Part shown: positions 1 to 9,407 of the stretch, piece after piece
Numbering within the stretch: the first letter of the stretch is position 1
Layout: every line of letters starts with the position of its first letter
Assembly: GCA_963822435.1 (NCBI GenBank)
Contig: CAWGHN010000005.1
Location: forward strand, 62,001 to 126,000
Direction of reading: 5' to 3'
Length of the DNA: 64,000 nucleotides
From: JAUYQR01 sp963822435
GTDB taxonomy: Bacteria > Pseudomonadota > Alphaproteobacteria > Rhodobacterales > Rhodobacteraceae
Position numbers and translations under genes: made by a program
The notes under the pieces: model-generated
What the model was told of the DNA's origin: nothing
Seen by the model: the letters and a program-made list of their open reading frames with translations, nothing else
Databases searched by the model: none

Positions 1-2606
1 GCCAGCATCACCATCGCCGGAACATCGCCCGCCTCCGACGCGCGCAGCAGCCAGTCGGTCGACGTGGCGATCTCGTCCCCGGTTTGCGCCTTGGCACGCA
101 AGCGGCGGGCATGTTCGCGCATCGCCGCCGGGTTTCCCGCGTCGGCCGCGTCAGCATAAAGCCGGTCGAGGTCCAGCCTTGCTTCAACGGCGGCGCGCAG
201 TTTCGGGTCCTTGCGCGAGATCTCGTCCAGTACCCCGGCGATCTGCCGGGTATCGCTGCGCGCCACCAGATCGACGTAAAGCGACACGATCCTGGTCTGG
301 TCATAATCGGGCCGGGTCTTGTCGCCGTAGATGCGCAGCAGGCGCTGCACCGCCGTGCGGCTGCCCAGCGCATGGGCCTTGCGGTAGAACGCCAGCGCGA
401 TCTTTTCAGACTCGGCGTTGGGCAGGGTCGTGCGGTAGGCGTCGGCCAGTTCCACCGTCTGCCACGGGTCATCGGCGGCAAGCTCGGTCGCGATCCGCAG
501 CCAGCGGCGCGCCTCGGCCTGATCCCCGGTCGCGGCCATCGCCGATGCGAAGGCAACGCTTTCGGGAAAATCGCATTTCATCGCCGAAATGGCGCGGGCG
601 CGATAGGCGTTTTGCGCAGTCTCATCCGTCAGGAACGGCATGGCCAGCATCAGTGCAGGAAAATCGCCCCGCGCGTCGATGGCCGGGGCAAAGGCAGCGT
701 AGACCGCCTTCAGGTCGGGATACTTGCCCGGATCGGCAAGCGGCAGCAGCCCCAACGCCTCGCCGTCACCCGCTTCGGCGAGGGGCAGCAAAAGCCCCAG
801 CGCCTCGGCCTGCGACGCGGCGTCAGGTGCGCCGTCCAAAAGTGCCTTTGCCAATTTCAACCCGGCGCGATCTTCGCCCGCCGCAGCGGCCTTGCGAAAC
901 ACCTCAAGCGCTGCGCTGCGTTCCGCCGTGGTTTGCGCCTGTTCAAGCGCCAGCGACGCGCGGGCGGTATCGACGTTGGGAAAGCGGCTGGCATAGGCCG
1001 CCCAGAAGGTGCGCTCAGAGTCCGGCGCGTCGCTGCGTTCAAGCACGGCAAGCAGGCCCGCCAGCGGCGTCGCCCGCCCATAAAGCGCCTGCGTCTGCAG
1101 CGCCGCCATTTCCAGCGGATCGGGATTGTCTGACAACTCCGCCAGCGCCATGTCGGTCAGCGCAAGCGAGGTGGAACCGATGGCGGCCTCGGTCGCGGCC
1201 CAATAAGCGGCTTCTTGCAGGTGTGGCGCGTTTGGTGCCTTGCACAGGAAAGCGGCTTGCAGATCGGTGGTCGGCCCGACCTCGCCAAGGTTCGTGACCG
1301 CGTAGATCATCTGGTCGACGGCGGCGTAGAATTCAGTTTCGCTTTCGGCAGCGCCCAGAGTCAACTGCGCCAGCATGATGATCGCAGCCGGATCGTCCAG
1401 CGCGGCCCCCCGTTCCAACAGGGCGCGAGCCTCGTCCTGCCCCGCCCAGCGCCCCTTTTCTTCCAGAATATGAACCGCCAGCTTGCCGAACACCCACGGC
1501 GGCGCGCCATCAAGCGCCTGAAGCTGGTCAAGCGTCTTCACAAAGGCGGGCTTCAGATCGGGGCGGTCCGGCAAGCGGGCTTCCAGAAAGCCCGACAGGC
1601 GGATCAGTGCCGCACGGTCACCTTCGGCGGCGGCGGCCTCATACAGGGTCTGCGCCCGCTCAAGGTCCATCGGAACCAGCGCGCCCGCCTCATAGACGCG
1701 ACCCAACGCAACCTGCGCATACGGCAGGTTTCCGTTGGCGGCCTTGGTCAGGTAGGTCAGCAGAACATCATTGTCCTTGGTCACCAGTTCGGATTGCAGG
1801 TGGTATTCCGCCACCCGCCACGCAGCCACGGGGTCGCCCAGATCGGCGGCAAAGCGGTACCAGCGCACCGCCAGATCGTGATCGACGGCGACCACCTCGC
1901 CACTGGAAAACTCGCGGGCGATGCGGGCAATCCGGTCGCAGATCAACGGGTCCATCTGACCGACCAGCGAACCGAACGCCATCGTCACTGCCAGATCGGG
2001 GCTGATGTCCCAGCCGTCCGGTGCCCGCCCCGCCACCGCCAGTTTCGACAGTGTCAAAAGCGCGTCGGCATTGCCGCCATAACCTGCCGCCATCAACAAC
2101 TCCGCCCCACGCGCCGTATCACGCTCGATGCCGATGCCTTCGGTCAGGAACCCGGCCAGCGCGTTCAGCATCCGGGGCGAATTGGCCTCGCCCCGGTCCA
2201 GCAGTTTCTGCACAAGGCCCGAGGCTTTCAGGTCCTGCAACTGCCCCCGCGCGATCATCTGTTCGATCCGGGCCAGAAGCACGTGATCGGCGCTGAAACG
2301 TGGTGACACGCCGGGGATCAGGTCGATGACGCGCTGGATCGTGGGGTCCCACCTCTCGGGGTCAAGCTCGGCCAGACGGCGGATGTCGCGGTTGATCAGT
2401 TCGACCGGCCTGTCGGGAAGCGCCCTGCCGTCCCACGCGCCCCACTCCGCCATGATCGCGGCGTCCGACGCGCGGGCGGCGCAAACCGGCGCCACCTCGA
2501 TTTCCGGCGGCTCGAAATCCAGCGGCAGCGTCTGTGCGCCCAGCACCGCCGGAAACAGGAGGAGCAATGCCGCGCTGAGGCCGATTGTTGATCTGGGCTT
2601 GGTCAT
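1..2606 (-). CDS. Large periplasmic Sel1/TPR-repeat protein of the alginate locus (AlgK-like), cut by the left edge
   Basis: The reading frame is open from an ATG at 2604-2606, preceded by a GGAAAGGTGG ribosome-binding site, to the window edge: 868 codons with no stop. The N-terminus has a hydrophobic signal peptide ending near LGAQT. The rest is mostly alpha-solenoid, with recognisable Sel1-type repeats (for example around residues 255-330, with YAQVALGRVYEAG and later YEAAAAEGDRAALIRLS). It is the most distal visible gene of the alginate operon. In Pseudomonas this place in the machine is filled by AlgK, a TPR/Sel1 lipoprotein of about 475 residues, so this protein is much longer and lacks an obvious lipobox. 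By analogy it would scaffold the periplasmic synthase and export complex. The unseen C-terminus might carry an outer-membrane barrel, as in PelB, but that is speculation. Confidence 0.75.
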   Translation of the reverse strand, partial: MTKPRSTIGLSAALLLLFPAVLGAQTLPLDFEPPEIEVAPVCAARASDAAIMAEWGAWDGRALPDRPVELINRDIRRLAELDPERWDPTIQRVIDLIPGVSPRFSADHVLLARIEQMIARGQLQDLKASGLVQKLLDRGEANSPRMLNALAGFLTEGIGIERDTARGAELLMAAGYGGNADALLTLSKLAVAGRAPDGWDISPDLAVTMAFGSLVGQMDPLICDRIARIAREFSSGEVVAVDHDLAVRWYRFAADLGDPVAAWRVAEYHLQSELVTKDNDVLLTYLTKAANGNLPYAQVALGRVYEAGALVPMDLERAQTLYEAAAAEGDRAALIRLSGFLEARLPDRPDLKPAFVKTLDQLQALDGAPPWVFGKLAVHILEEKGRWAGQDEARALLERGAALDDPAAIIMLAQLTLGAAESETEFYAAVDQMIYAVTNLGEVGPTTDLQAAFLCKAPNAPHLQEAAYWAATEAAIGSTSLALTDMALAELSDNPDPLEMAALQTQALYGRATPLAGLLAVLERSDAPDSERTFWAAYASRFPNVDTARASLALEQAQTTAERSAALEVFRKAAAAGEDRAGLKLAKALLDGAPDAASQAEALGLLLPLAEAGDGEALGLLPLADPGKYPDLKAVYAAFAPAIDARGDFPALMLAMPFLTDETAQNAYRARAISAMKCDFPESVAFASAMAATGDQAEARRWLRIATELAADDPWQTVELADAYRTTLPNAESEKIALAFYRKAHALGSRTAVQRLLRIYGDKTRPDYDQTRIVSLYVDLVARSDTRQIAGVLDEISRKDPKLRAAVEARLDLDRLYADAADAGNPAAMREHARRLRAKAQTGDEIATSTDWLLRASEAGDVPAMVML

Positions 2607-2653
2607 TGGTCCACCTTTCCGGGGGGCGCCTGTCGGGTTCGTCAGGCCCGGCA

Positions 2654-3289
2654 TCAGTTGACGTAGAGGTTTTCGGTGCTGAACGCGCTGTAGGTGCCGT
2701 TGCTGCCGCTGAACACGACGGTCACGCCCGCACGCCGCCGCATCTGCACGCCGGGCAGGTTGGCCAGCACGGTGTCGCCATCACGCACCTCGAAATCGAG
2801 CGTCATGGGCGCGCGCAAGGTGACCTGCCGCGATGTGTTCGGCGCGATGTCATCCAGCGCCACGGCACCGACCGAAGGGGCGAACAGGTCGACCGACGGC
2901 AGGTCCGACAGGTTGTAGAACACCAGATCGGCCTGCGCCGGGCTGTTGGTGATCTCGTCCTTCACGGCCTCCAGCGTGCCGTCGCTGGCGGCAAGGAACG
3001 TGTAGAACGAGGCGGGCGGAACATCCGCCTCGGCGGTCAGATCGCCCACCGCAACCGACACCGCGCCCGCAGGGATCGTGACGTAAGGCGACACCCCACC
3101 TTCGATGCTGTCAAATGTGGTTTCCCCAACCACCGCCACCGATTCACCCGGCGCGATGATGCGCACGAACGAGGCGTTCGGATCGCCGGGGTCTTCGTAA
3201 AGCGCGCCGTCCTGCGCGAAGGCCGGCGTGGCTATAGCCATTGCGCAGGCAACAAGGCGGGGGGCGAGAAAACGGGTGCTGCGGGTCAT
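2654..3289 (-). CDS. algF: Alginate O-acetylation protein AlgF, periplasmic
   Basis: This 211-residue protein has a clear signal peptide (hydrophobic segment ending at PAFAQ) and the AlgF layout of two beta-rich halves: an N-terminal part with FVRIIAPG and a C-terminal part with LRAPMTLDFEVRDGDTVLA. In Pseudomonas, AlgF works with AlgI, AlgJ and AlgX to acetylate mannuronate residues of nascent alginate in the periplasm. The ATG at 3289 was preferred over an upstream GTG at 3304 because AAAGGA sits at the right distance before it. It follows algX by 11 bases, consistent with one transcript. Assignment rests on both sequence resemblance and operon position. Confidence 0.82.
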   Translation of the reverse strand: MTRSTRFLAPRLVACAMAIATPAFAQDGALYEDPGDPNASFVRIIAPGESVAVVGETTFDSIEGGVSPYVTIPAGAVSVAVGDLTAEADVPPASFYTFLAASDGTLEAVKDEITNSPAQADLVFYNLSDLPSVDLFAPSVGAVALDDIAPNTSRQVTLRAPMTLDFEVRDGDTVLANLPGVQMRRRAGVTVVFSGSNGTYSAFSTENLYVN

Positions 3290-3300
3290 CGGTAGTCCTT

Positions 3301-4614
3301 TCACGTCGAAGAGGAAGTGCAGAGCGTCAGCGTCGTGGCCGCGCTGACAGGCCGGTCGAAGGTCACCGTCAGCTTTGTCAGATCGGGGTGCCAGACACTG
3401 GCCAAGGGTTTGAAAAAGCGCCCCGAAGCAAGCATCCGGTCGCTGCGCTGCACGGTGGCATTGCGGGTGATCCCGGTGGAGGATTTCAGGCTGAACAACG
3501 CCTCGCGCGGGCCGTCCGTTCCAAGATCGGCAAAGATCACGTCCTTCGGATCCATGCTCACCCCGCCCAGATCGGCGGACACACTGTTCGGGCCACTGAT
3601 CGTGACGGGCAGATCGGTGGTGCAGGTCTGGCCCGCAGCCGCCACCAGCTCGTCCATCGGATCGGGGCCGAACTGTGCCAGGTTGTTGTAGATCGGGTTT
3701 TCCCAGATCAGAAACCGGGGCCGGTTTTCAGCGAAATCGCGCGACGTCAGATAGGACGTCATGCCGCCGAACTGGTTGCCGCCGGTCACGGCATAGTTGA
3801 CCACGTCAAGCCCGGTATACTCCGACAGAAAGCCCGCAAAGTTGCCCAAGGGGCTGTCGGAAAACGAGGTGCCGACCAGCACGATCTGCGCGGCCTCGTC
3901 ATCGCCGGCAAAGATGTCGGCCACAGCCTCGTCCGGGCTGGCGACCAGTTCGGTCCGGTGCGCCACCGCCTCGACGCGCGGCAACTCGTCAACGCAAAAG
4001 GCCTGCAAGGTGCGGCGCATGGTCGAAAAGGCTGCCGTGCGGTCCAGCTCGACCGTTCGATACTCCGATTTCGGCAGATCGGCGTAAAACGGTTGCGCCT
4101 TGATCGTCTCGGCGATGGCTGCGGCGGCAAGGCGGGCGCCTTCGGCGGTCCAGTGAAAGTCGGCCTGAAAGAAGGCCGGCTTGTCGGGTGTGGCACCTGC
4201 CAGCGCCGTCAGGATGTCAGGCGCCAGCACGCCACTGGCCGACAGACGCCCGACGATATCCTGATAGACCAGTTTCGCGGTGTCGCGGTCAAAGGCGTAA
4301 TCGTCGGCCTCGGGTGGCAGATACTCCGGCATGGCCTGGCTTTTGGTCGGCACGGTGACGTAGATCAGCGTTGTGCCGCCCGAAGCCAACGCCTGCGACA
4401 GGGCCGCCATCTGGGCAACCACCGGGTCTTCCATCGGGTGACGCATCCTCAGATCGGCCAGCACGCGGTAGAACACGCCATCCTTCCCCTCGATCGACGG
4501 CAGCGCCGAGGCGGTATCAAGTTTGCTGCACCGAAACGCCGAAGGCTCGGCGCTTGCGGGCGCGGCAAGGCAAGCCACGGCAAGCAACGGAGCGATGAAC
4601 AGGGTTGGTCTCAT
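3301..4614 (-). CDS. algX: Alginate O-acetyltransferase AlgX (SGNH-like plus carbohydrate-binding domain)
   Basis: This 437-residue protein has a signal peptide ending at PASAE. The SGNH-like catalytic core shows DFHWTAEGA near residue 151 (Asp/His pair) and GTSFSD near residue 247 (nucleophilic serine), both typical of AlgX and AlgJ. The C-terminal 120 residues are beta-rich, as in the AlgX carbohydrate-binding module, and contain a cysteine pair. In Pseudomonas AlgX transfers acetyl groups onto alginate and is part of the periplasmic complex. The gene overlaps the preceding small Sel1 gene by four bases (ATGA), indicating translational coupling. Catalytic residues look intact, so an active enzyme is expected. 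Confidence 0.88.
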   Translation of the reverse strand: MRPTLFIAPLLAVACLAAPASAEPSAFRCSKLDTASALPSIEGKDGVFYRVLADLRMRHPMEDPVVAQMAALSQALASGGTTLIYVTVPTKSQAMPEYLPPEADDYAFDRDTAKLVYQDIVGRLSASGVLAPDILTALAGATPDKPAFFQADFHWTAEGARLAAAAIAETIKAQPFYADLPKSEYRTVELDRTAAFSTMRRTLQAFCVDELPRVEAVAHRTELVASPDEAVADIFAGDDEAAQIVLVGTSFSDSPLGNFAGFLSEYTGLDVVNYAVTGGNQFGGMTSYLTSRDFAENRPRFLIWENPIYNNLAQFGPDPMDELVAAAGQTCTTDLPVTISGPNSVSADLGGVSMDPKDVIFADLGTDGPREALFSLKSSTGITRNATVQRSDRMLASGRFFKPLASVWHPDLTKLTVTFDRPVSAATTLTLCTSSST

Positions 4615-5378
4615 TGGGTAGCCTCGCTGTCTGGGTCGGTGCTGGTGTCAAGCAGGCGCAACAGGTTTTCCGCCGTGACCCGCACCGACAGATCTTCGCT
4701 TTCAGATGCCAGCGTCAGCGCCGACCGGGCGCCGACATGCCCCGCCGCTGCATCGCCGGGGTCTTTCATCAGTGCGACGCCAAGCTGCAGCATGGCCTTG
4801 GGGTTGCCGCCGCCAGACGCCATTGTCAGGAAATACTGCGCCTGCGCCAGATCACGGCCAAAAGGCACACCGTCGGCATACATCTGGCCCAGCAGCGTCG
4901 CCGCCTCGGCATTGCCGCCAAGCGCCTGCACCGTCATGGCATTCCGCGCGTTGCGCAGGCGCGACGGGCTGTAACCCGCGCCGTCCTGGCGCAAAAGCCG
5001 CGCCAGCGGGCGCACGGCAAAGCTGCGCCCGGTGTAGGCGGCGATGCCGTAGTAATGCGCGGCCCCGCCAGTCGGGTCGGGCTTGCCCGACGCCTGCAAC
5101 ATCTTGGCATAGCGATAGGCCGCCAGCCCATCACCCGCGTCGGCCAGCGCGCGCAGGTCAGACGGGCCAACATATCCACCGCCGACCATCTTGCGCCGCG
5201 CCGCGCGCAGGGCCGCGGTCGGCAGGTCGTTGGTGCGCTTCACCTGATTGTCAAAGACGAATTCAACGCGGTTCAGACTATCGGTCCACAGCGGCTGCAA
5301 GCCCGTGCGGATCGGTGCCGCCTCTGCGGCCGCGCCAGCCCAGATCAGCGCCAGTGCTACGACAAGGCGTTTATCCAT
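4611..5378 (-). CDS. Small periplasmic Sel1-repeat protein of the alginate locus
   Basis: This 255-residue protein has an N-terminal signal sequence (cleavage near AEAAP) followed by Sel1/TPR-like helices, for example AAATLLGQMYADGVPFGRD and AYRYAKMLQASG. It lies between the AlgJ-like and AlgX genes and overlaps both (8 bases upstream, 4 bases downstream). Its partner is unknown. Sel1 repeats usually mediate protein contacts, so it may be an extra scaffold for the acetylation or secretion complex, or one half of a split AlgK function together with the large Sel1 protein at the operon end. I do not recognise an exact Pseudomonas counterpart. Confidence 0.72.
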   Translation of the reverse strand: MDKRLVVALALIWAGAAAEAAPIRTGLQPLWTDSLNRVEFVFDNQVKRTNDLPTAALRAARRKMVGGGYVGPSDLRALADAGDGLAAYRYAKMLQASGKPDPTGGAAHYYGIAAYTGRSFAVRPLARLLRQDGAGYSPSRLRNARNAMTVQALGGNAEAATLLGQMYADGVPFGRDLAQAQYFLTMASGGGNPKAMLQLGVALMKDPGDAAAGHVGARSALTLASESEDLSVRVTAENLLRLLDTSTDPDSEATQ

Positions 5379-6477
5379 CGGAGTTCTCCCGGTCGGACAG
5401 CGCGGCCACGGTCGGCGCGGTCACCGGATCGGCGGGCCACATCGCCGGATCGGTCAGATAGCGCACCGGAATTTCCCAGATCACCACCGCGGCAGGCGTG
5501 GCGGCGGCCGCATCGCTGGCAAGGTAGTCCCGCATCGGGCGCAACGGGCCAAGGCCGTTTTCGGCAAGGCTGACCACGTCGCGCCGCAAGGTCCGCATCA
5601 GCGCATCGGCAAAGCCCCAGTTCGGATTTGCGCTGTAGCTGGTGCCGACCAGCACGATGTCGGGGCCACCAGCGCCAAAGATGTCGGTCTGCGGCCCGGT
5701 TTGCGCCTGTTCCGTGCGGATGACGGTTTCGGGCGCAAGGCCAACCGCCGCCGCCCGGTCAGGGGTGGTGACGAACTTCACCAGATCGCCGCTCAGCGTG
5801 ACGGGCCCAGCGTCGGTCTGGTCAAAAGCCAGATCGCCGGGCTCGATCACCCCCGCTCTGGCCACCGCTTCGGCGACCCGCTCGGCGCCTTCGGGCGTCC
5901 AGTGCGTGTCGGTGGCAAGGAAGGTCGCGGCGTCGGCCTCAAGCAGCGGCTGGCGCGCGTCGACGACTGCGATGCCGCGCCGCGTCAGGTCGTCAAGAAA
6001 GTCTGCGTAAAGCCCGGCCAAGGCCTCGCCCAGTGCCGGATCGGGGCTTTTGTCGCGGTAGATGTCAACCTTGGCGGGCAGCGGCACCACGACCAGCCGT
6101 GTGCCAACCGCTGCAAGGTCGGTCTGCACATCCTGGACGGTGGCCCCGATCCGCTCAAGCTGATCGCGCGAGGGCAGCGCGCGCGCCTCTTCGGCGGTGA
6201 ACAGCCAGCCGTCCGCGCCGACCAGCGCCCCCTGCCGCGCCTCGCCCAACATGGTGAACCGCGCGGCACCGATCACGCCCAAGGCCAGATCCATATGCGG
6301 CAGCTTTGTCTTGTAGGCACGGTCAAAGTCGGCGGTCAGCCCGCCTGACAGAAGCCCGCCTTGCGGCAAGTCAACCTCCGGCCCGCCCTGTGCCAGCATC
6401 GCGGCATTGGCAAAGAGGCCGTAGCCAAAGAACAGCACGGGAACGGCAAGCCGGACGGTTTTGAGGACATGCGACAT
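5371..6477 (-). CDS. algJ: AlgJ/AlgX-like alginate O-acetyltransferase, membrane-anchored
   Basis: This 368-residue protein has an uncleaved-looking N-terminal hydrophobic segment (residues 8-27) and an SGNH-type domain with TDTHWTPEGA near residue 190 and GTSYSANPNW near residue 279. This is the arrangement of AlgJ. In Pseudomonas, AlgJ is the periplasmic, membrane-bound acetyltransferase that receives acetyl groups from the MBOAT protein AlgI. Here the gene lies 9 bases after algI and overlaps the next gene by 8 bases. AlgX and AlgJ are paralogues, so the name is partly positional: the neighbour at 3301-4614 has the extra C-terminal domain and is therefore called AlgX. Confidence 0.82.
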   Translation of the reverse strand: MSHVLKTVRLAVPVLFFGYGLFANAAMLAQGGPEVDLPQGGLLSGGLTADFDRAYKTKLPHMDLALGVIGAARFTMLGEARQGALVGADGWLFTAEEARALPSRDQLERIGATVQDVQTDLAAVGTRLVVVPLPAKVDIYRDKSPDPALGEALAGLYADFLDDLTRRGIAVVDARQPLLEADAATFLATDTHWTPEGAERVAEAVARAGVIEPGDLAFDQTDAGPVTLSGDLVKFVTTPDRAAAVGLAPETVIRTEQAQTGPQTDIFGAGGPDIVLVGTSYSANPNWGFADALMRTLRRDVVSLAENGLGPLRPMRDYLASDAAAATPAAVVIWEIPVRYLTDPAMWPADPVTAPTVAALSDRENSDG

Positions 6478-6486
6478 CGGCCCCTC

Positions 6487-7908
6487 CTAGAACTGGAAAT
6501 AAAGGAACGGAGAGAAGCTCTGCTCGGCCAGCTTCATGATCGACACGACGCCAAGTGCCACGACCAGAACCGATGGAACCGCCGCGTTCAGCAGCGTCAG
6601 CGCACCATCCGGCGCCGGGCGCAGCCGGGTGGAGGCGATCCGGTTCAGCCACGGCTCGCAGGCGGCCACGGCGACCCCAAGCAGCAGGAACAGCAGGCTT
6701 TCGGTGGTGATCGCCAGCGCGATCTCGGGCGAGGGGCTAATGCCGTTCAGCCCCAGCATCCCGCCATACACCTCCAACGCCTCGGTCACGTTGGCCGCGC
6801 GGAACATCACCCAGCCGATCAAGACGGCCAGCAGCGTCGAGATCAGGCCCCCAAGGTCGGTGGCCTGCGCCCGACCGGTTGCCCGCTCATAGGCCAGCCA
6901 ACCACCGTGCCACAGCCCCCACAGCACGAACGTCCAGTTCGCCCCGTGCCACAACCCGCCCAACAGCATCACCAGCATCAGGTTGACATAGGTGCGCGCG
7001 TTGCCCTTCCGGTTGCCACCCAGCGGAATGTACAGGTAATCGCGCAGCCACACCGACAGGCTGATGTGCCAGCGCCGCCAGAACTCGGTGATCGAGCGGC
7101 TGATGTAGGGCATGTCGAAGTTCGGCCGGAAGTGAAAGCCGATCATCAGGCCAAGCCCGATCGCCATGTCGCTGTAGCCCGAAAAGTCGAAGTAAAGCTG
7201 GATCATGTAGGCCACCGAACCCAACCATGACAGGGTCAGCGACGGATCGGGCGTGTCGAACGCAAGGTTCGCCAGCGGCGCCACGGTGTCGGCCAACAGC
7301 ACCTTCTTGGCCAGCCCGATGGCAAAGATCGTGGTGCCCTGCACGAACAGATCGACCGAATGGACGCGGTAGGCGAACTGGCCGGTCAGGTCCTTGAACC
7401 GCAGGATCGGCCCCGCCACCAGCTGCGGGAAAAGCGCGATGAAGGCGGCAAAGTCGAAGAACCGCGCGGTGGCGACAGCGTCCCTGCGGTAGACATCGAC
7501 CAGATAGCTGACCGCATGGAACACATAAAACGAAATGCCGATCGGCAGGATCAGGCGCCAATGCACACCAAGCTCTTCTGGCGTCCTGCCCCAGAGCATC
7601 GCGAAACTGTCGATGAAGAAGTTGAGGTACTTGAACACGGCCAGCACGCCAAGGCAGCCCACCAGCCCGATGACGAGATAGGTTTTGGCCGCGCGGGCCG
7701 TCGTGGCCGCGCCGATCCTGCGGCCAAAGATGTAGGTCCAGACCGTGGTCAGGAACAAAAGGCCCAGGAAATCAAGCCGCCACCAGCCGTAAAAGATATA
7801 CGATCCGATCAGGATCACGACAGACCGAAAGCGGAATGGCGTGAGGTAATAGACCGCAAGGAACAGCGGCAGGTAGAGAAACAGGAACGTTTCCGATGAA
7901 AAGACCAT
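6487..7908 (-). CDS. algI: MBOAT-family alginate O-acetylation protein AlgI
   Basis: This 473-residue polytopic membrane protein has the MBOAT signature. The conserved histidine lies in GGLWHGANWTFVLWGLWHG (near residues 318-336), and WRRWHISLSVWLRDYLYIPLGG matches the AlgI/DltB catalytic region (cut here into two readable parts: WRRWHISLSVWLRDY and LYIPLGG). AlgI is thought to pass acetyl groups across the inner membrane to AlgJ and AlgX. The start ATG shares one base with the stop of the upstream beta-helix gene (TGATG). The family also serves other acetylated polymers, but the AlgJ, AlgX and AlgF neighbours point to alginate. Confidence 0.9.
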   Translation of the reverse strand: MVFSSETFLFLYLPLFLAVYYLTPFRFRSVVILIGSYIFYGWWRLDFLGLLFLTTVWTYIFGRRIGAATTARAAKTYLVIGLVGCLGVLAVFKYLNFFIDSFAMLWGRTPEELGVHWRLILPIGISFYVFHAVSYLVDVYRRDAVATARFFDFAAFIALFPQLVAGPILRFKDLTGQFAYRVHSVDLFVQGTTIFAIGLAKKVLLADTVAPLANLAFDTPDPSLTLSWLGSVAYMIQLYFDFSGYSDMAIGLGLMIGFHFRPNFDMPYISRSITEFWRRWHISLSVWLRDYLYIPLGGNRKGNARTYVNLMLVMLLGGLWHGANWTFVLWGLWHGGWLAYERATGRAQATDLGGLISTLLAVLIGWVMFRAANVTEALEVYGGMLGLNGISPSPEIALAITTESLLFLLLGVAVAACEPWLNRIASTRLRPAPDGALTLLNAAVPSVLVVALGVVSIMKLAEQSFSPFLYFQF

Positions 7909-9407
7909 CAGCCGTCTCCTTCCGATGCGCCGCAGGGTGTGGTGGCCGGAACCGGCTCTGCCGCGCCGCGCTGCCGGGCCTGCAGCCAGGACACGGTCAG
8001 GTGCGACAGGTCACCGGCAAAGACGCGGGGCATCTGGCCGTCAAGCGTGTTGCCCGCAATGGCAGGATGGCCCGGGGTGGCACCACGAAACCCCGCAGCG
8101 TTGCCGATCAGCACATTGCCGGTCACCCCTACCGTGGCATCGCTGTCCTGATCGCGGACCAGTAAGCCCGAGCCGTCGTTGAACAACAGCGCGTTGTCGC
8201 GCACCGAAATGTCGTCGCTGTCACCCAGCGTCACGGCGCTGCCGCCGTTCAACGCAATCAGGTTCCCGGAAATGGTAACGCACGCGGCCTGCCGCACGGC
8301 GATACCCGTGGTCCCGCCCGAAGTCACGACATTGCCGGTGACCGTTACACCACGGCTGTTCTGGTCTATCGCGATGCCGGTCCGGGCAAGGCCGGTCAGA
8401 TGGTTGCCGGCAAGCGTCACATCGCGCGACCCGGCGCTGACGCGGATGCCCTGCCCTTTGGCACTTTTGCCGATGCGGTTGCCGCTCACCCGGCTTTCAG
8501 CGGCGCGCGACAGCAGGATCGCTGTCCCCGATGCCCCTGCTATCGCGTTGCCCGTGATATCCGCGCCGGTGGTGCCGACAAAGCCGAGGGTTCCGACATC
8601 ATCAAGGCGGCTTGTCGCAAAGAACGAGGCCGATCTTGGGGCGGATTTCGGACCGTACAGCCCGTTGTTCACAACGCTGACCCCGCCAAACACCGGCGCT
8701 TGGCCAAAACCCAGATGCCGGAACGATGCGTCGCGCGCCGTCATCCGGCCCTGCCCGGCCGACAGCACAAAAGGCCGAAAGTCCGGCTCGGCCGTGTTCA
8801 GCGCCTCGCTTCCGGTGACGGTCCCGCCCGCAACGTCAAGCCAGCCGAAGTTTGCCACGAAACTGCCGGTCGGTCGGTCAAGCGTCAGGCGGTCCTCAGC
8901 ACCCAGATGCAGGCCGGCATCCGACCAGATCGCCAGGGGCCGCGTCAGGATGACCGCCTCTCCCGACCGGGTGACAAAGTCTTGCGCAGCCGAACCCTTG
9001 GCCAGATCGACCAGATCATCCAGCGTCAGGAACCCGCCGCGCAGCAGGATCACGTCATGGTCGCGGTCACCCTGCGCGCGAAGCAGCGCCGGATGCTCGC
9101 GCGCGCCAGACTGAACGGCGATCTGCGCCAGCAGCAGCCGGATATCGACCATCTCGATCACCCCGCCGGCCGAGGGTGCAAACCCCGACGCGGGCGGATC
9201 GACCGGGCTGACCGGCGGCAACGCCAACCCCAGCCCGGACATCACATCCGCCGCCGCGCCGAAAAGGTCGCCCGGCTCCGCCTCAACCAAGGCGTCGACG
9301 CCTGCCGCGATGCGTTGGCGGTCTGCATAATCCATCGCCTCGGCGCGCAGCGTCGTGGGTGCGCCAAGGGCAATGCAGCACAGCAGGGCCAGTCGAAGGT
9401 CAGCCAT
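7908..9407 (-). CDS. AlgG-like right-handed beta-helix protein (possible mannuronan C5-epimerase relative)
   Basis: This is a 499-residue protein with a signal peptide at the chosen ATG (9405-9407), which overlaps the algA-like stop by 8 bases. From about residue 250 it has a run of parallel beta-helix coils with the pattern I.GN.I and V.GN.V, as in AlgG. It sits exactly where AlgG belongs in the operon. AlgG converts mannuronate to guluronate in the periplasm and also guides the polymer through the periplasm. I could not find the DPHD catalytic motif of Pseudomonas AlgG anywhere in the translation, so epimerase activity is doubtful; a structural role is the alternative. Confidence 0.65.
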   Translation of the reverse strand: MADLRLALLCCIALGAPTTLRAEAMDYADRQRIAAGVDALVEAEPGDLFGAAADVMSGLGLALPPVSPVDPPASGFAPSAGGVIEMVDIRLLLAQIAVQSGAREHPALLRAQGDRDHDVILLRGGFLTLDDLVDLAKGSAAQDFVTRSGEAVILTRPLAIWSDAGLHLGAEDRLTLDRPTGSFVANFGWLDVAGGTVTGSEALNTAEPDFRPFVLSAGQGRMTARDASFRHLGFGQAPVFGGVSVVNNGLYGPKSAPRSASFFATSRLDDVGTLGFVGTTGADITGNAIAGASGTAILLSRAAESRVSGNRIGKSAKGQGIRVSAGSRDVTLAGNHLTGLARTGIAIDQNSRGVTVTGNVVTSGGTTGIAVRQAACVTISGNLIALNGGSAVTLGDSDDISVRDNALLFNDGSGLLVRDQDSDATVGVTGNVLIGNAAGFRGATPGHPAIAGNTLDGQMPRVFAGDLSHLTVSWLQARQRGAAEPVPATTPCGASEGDG

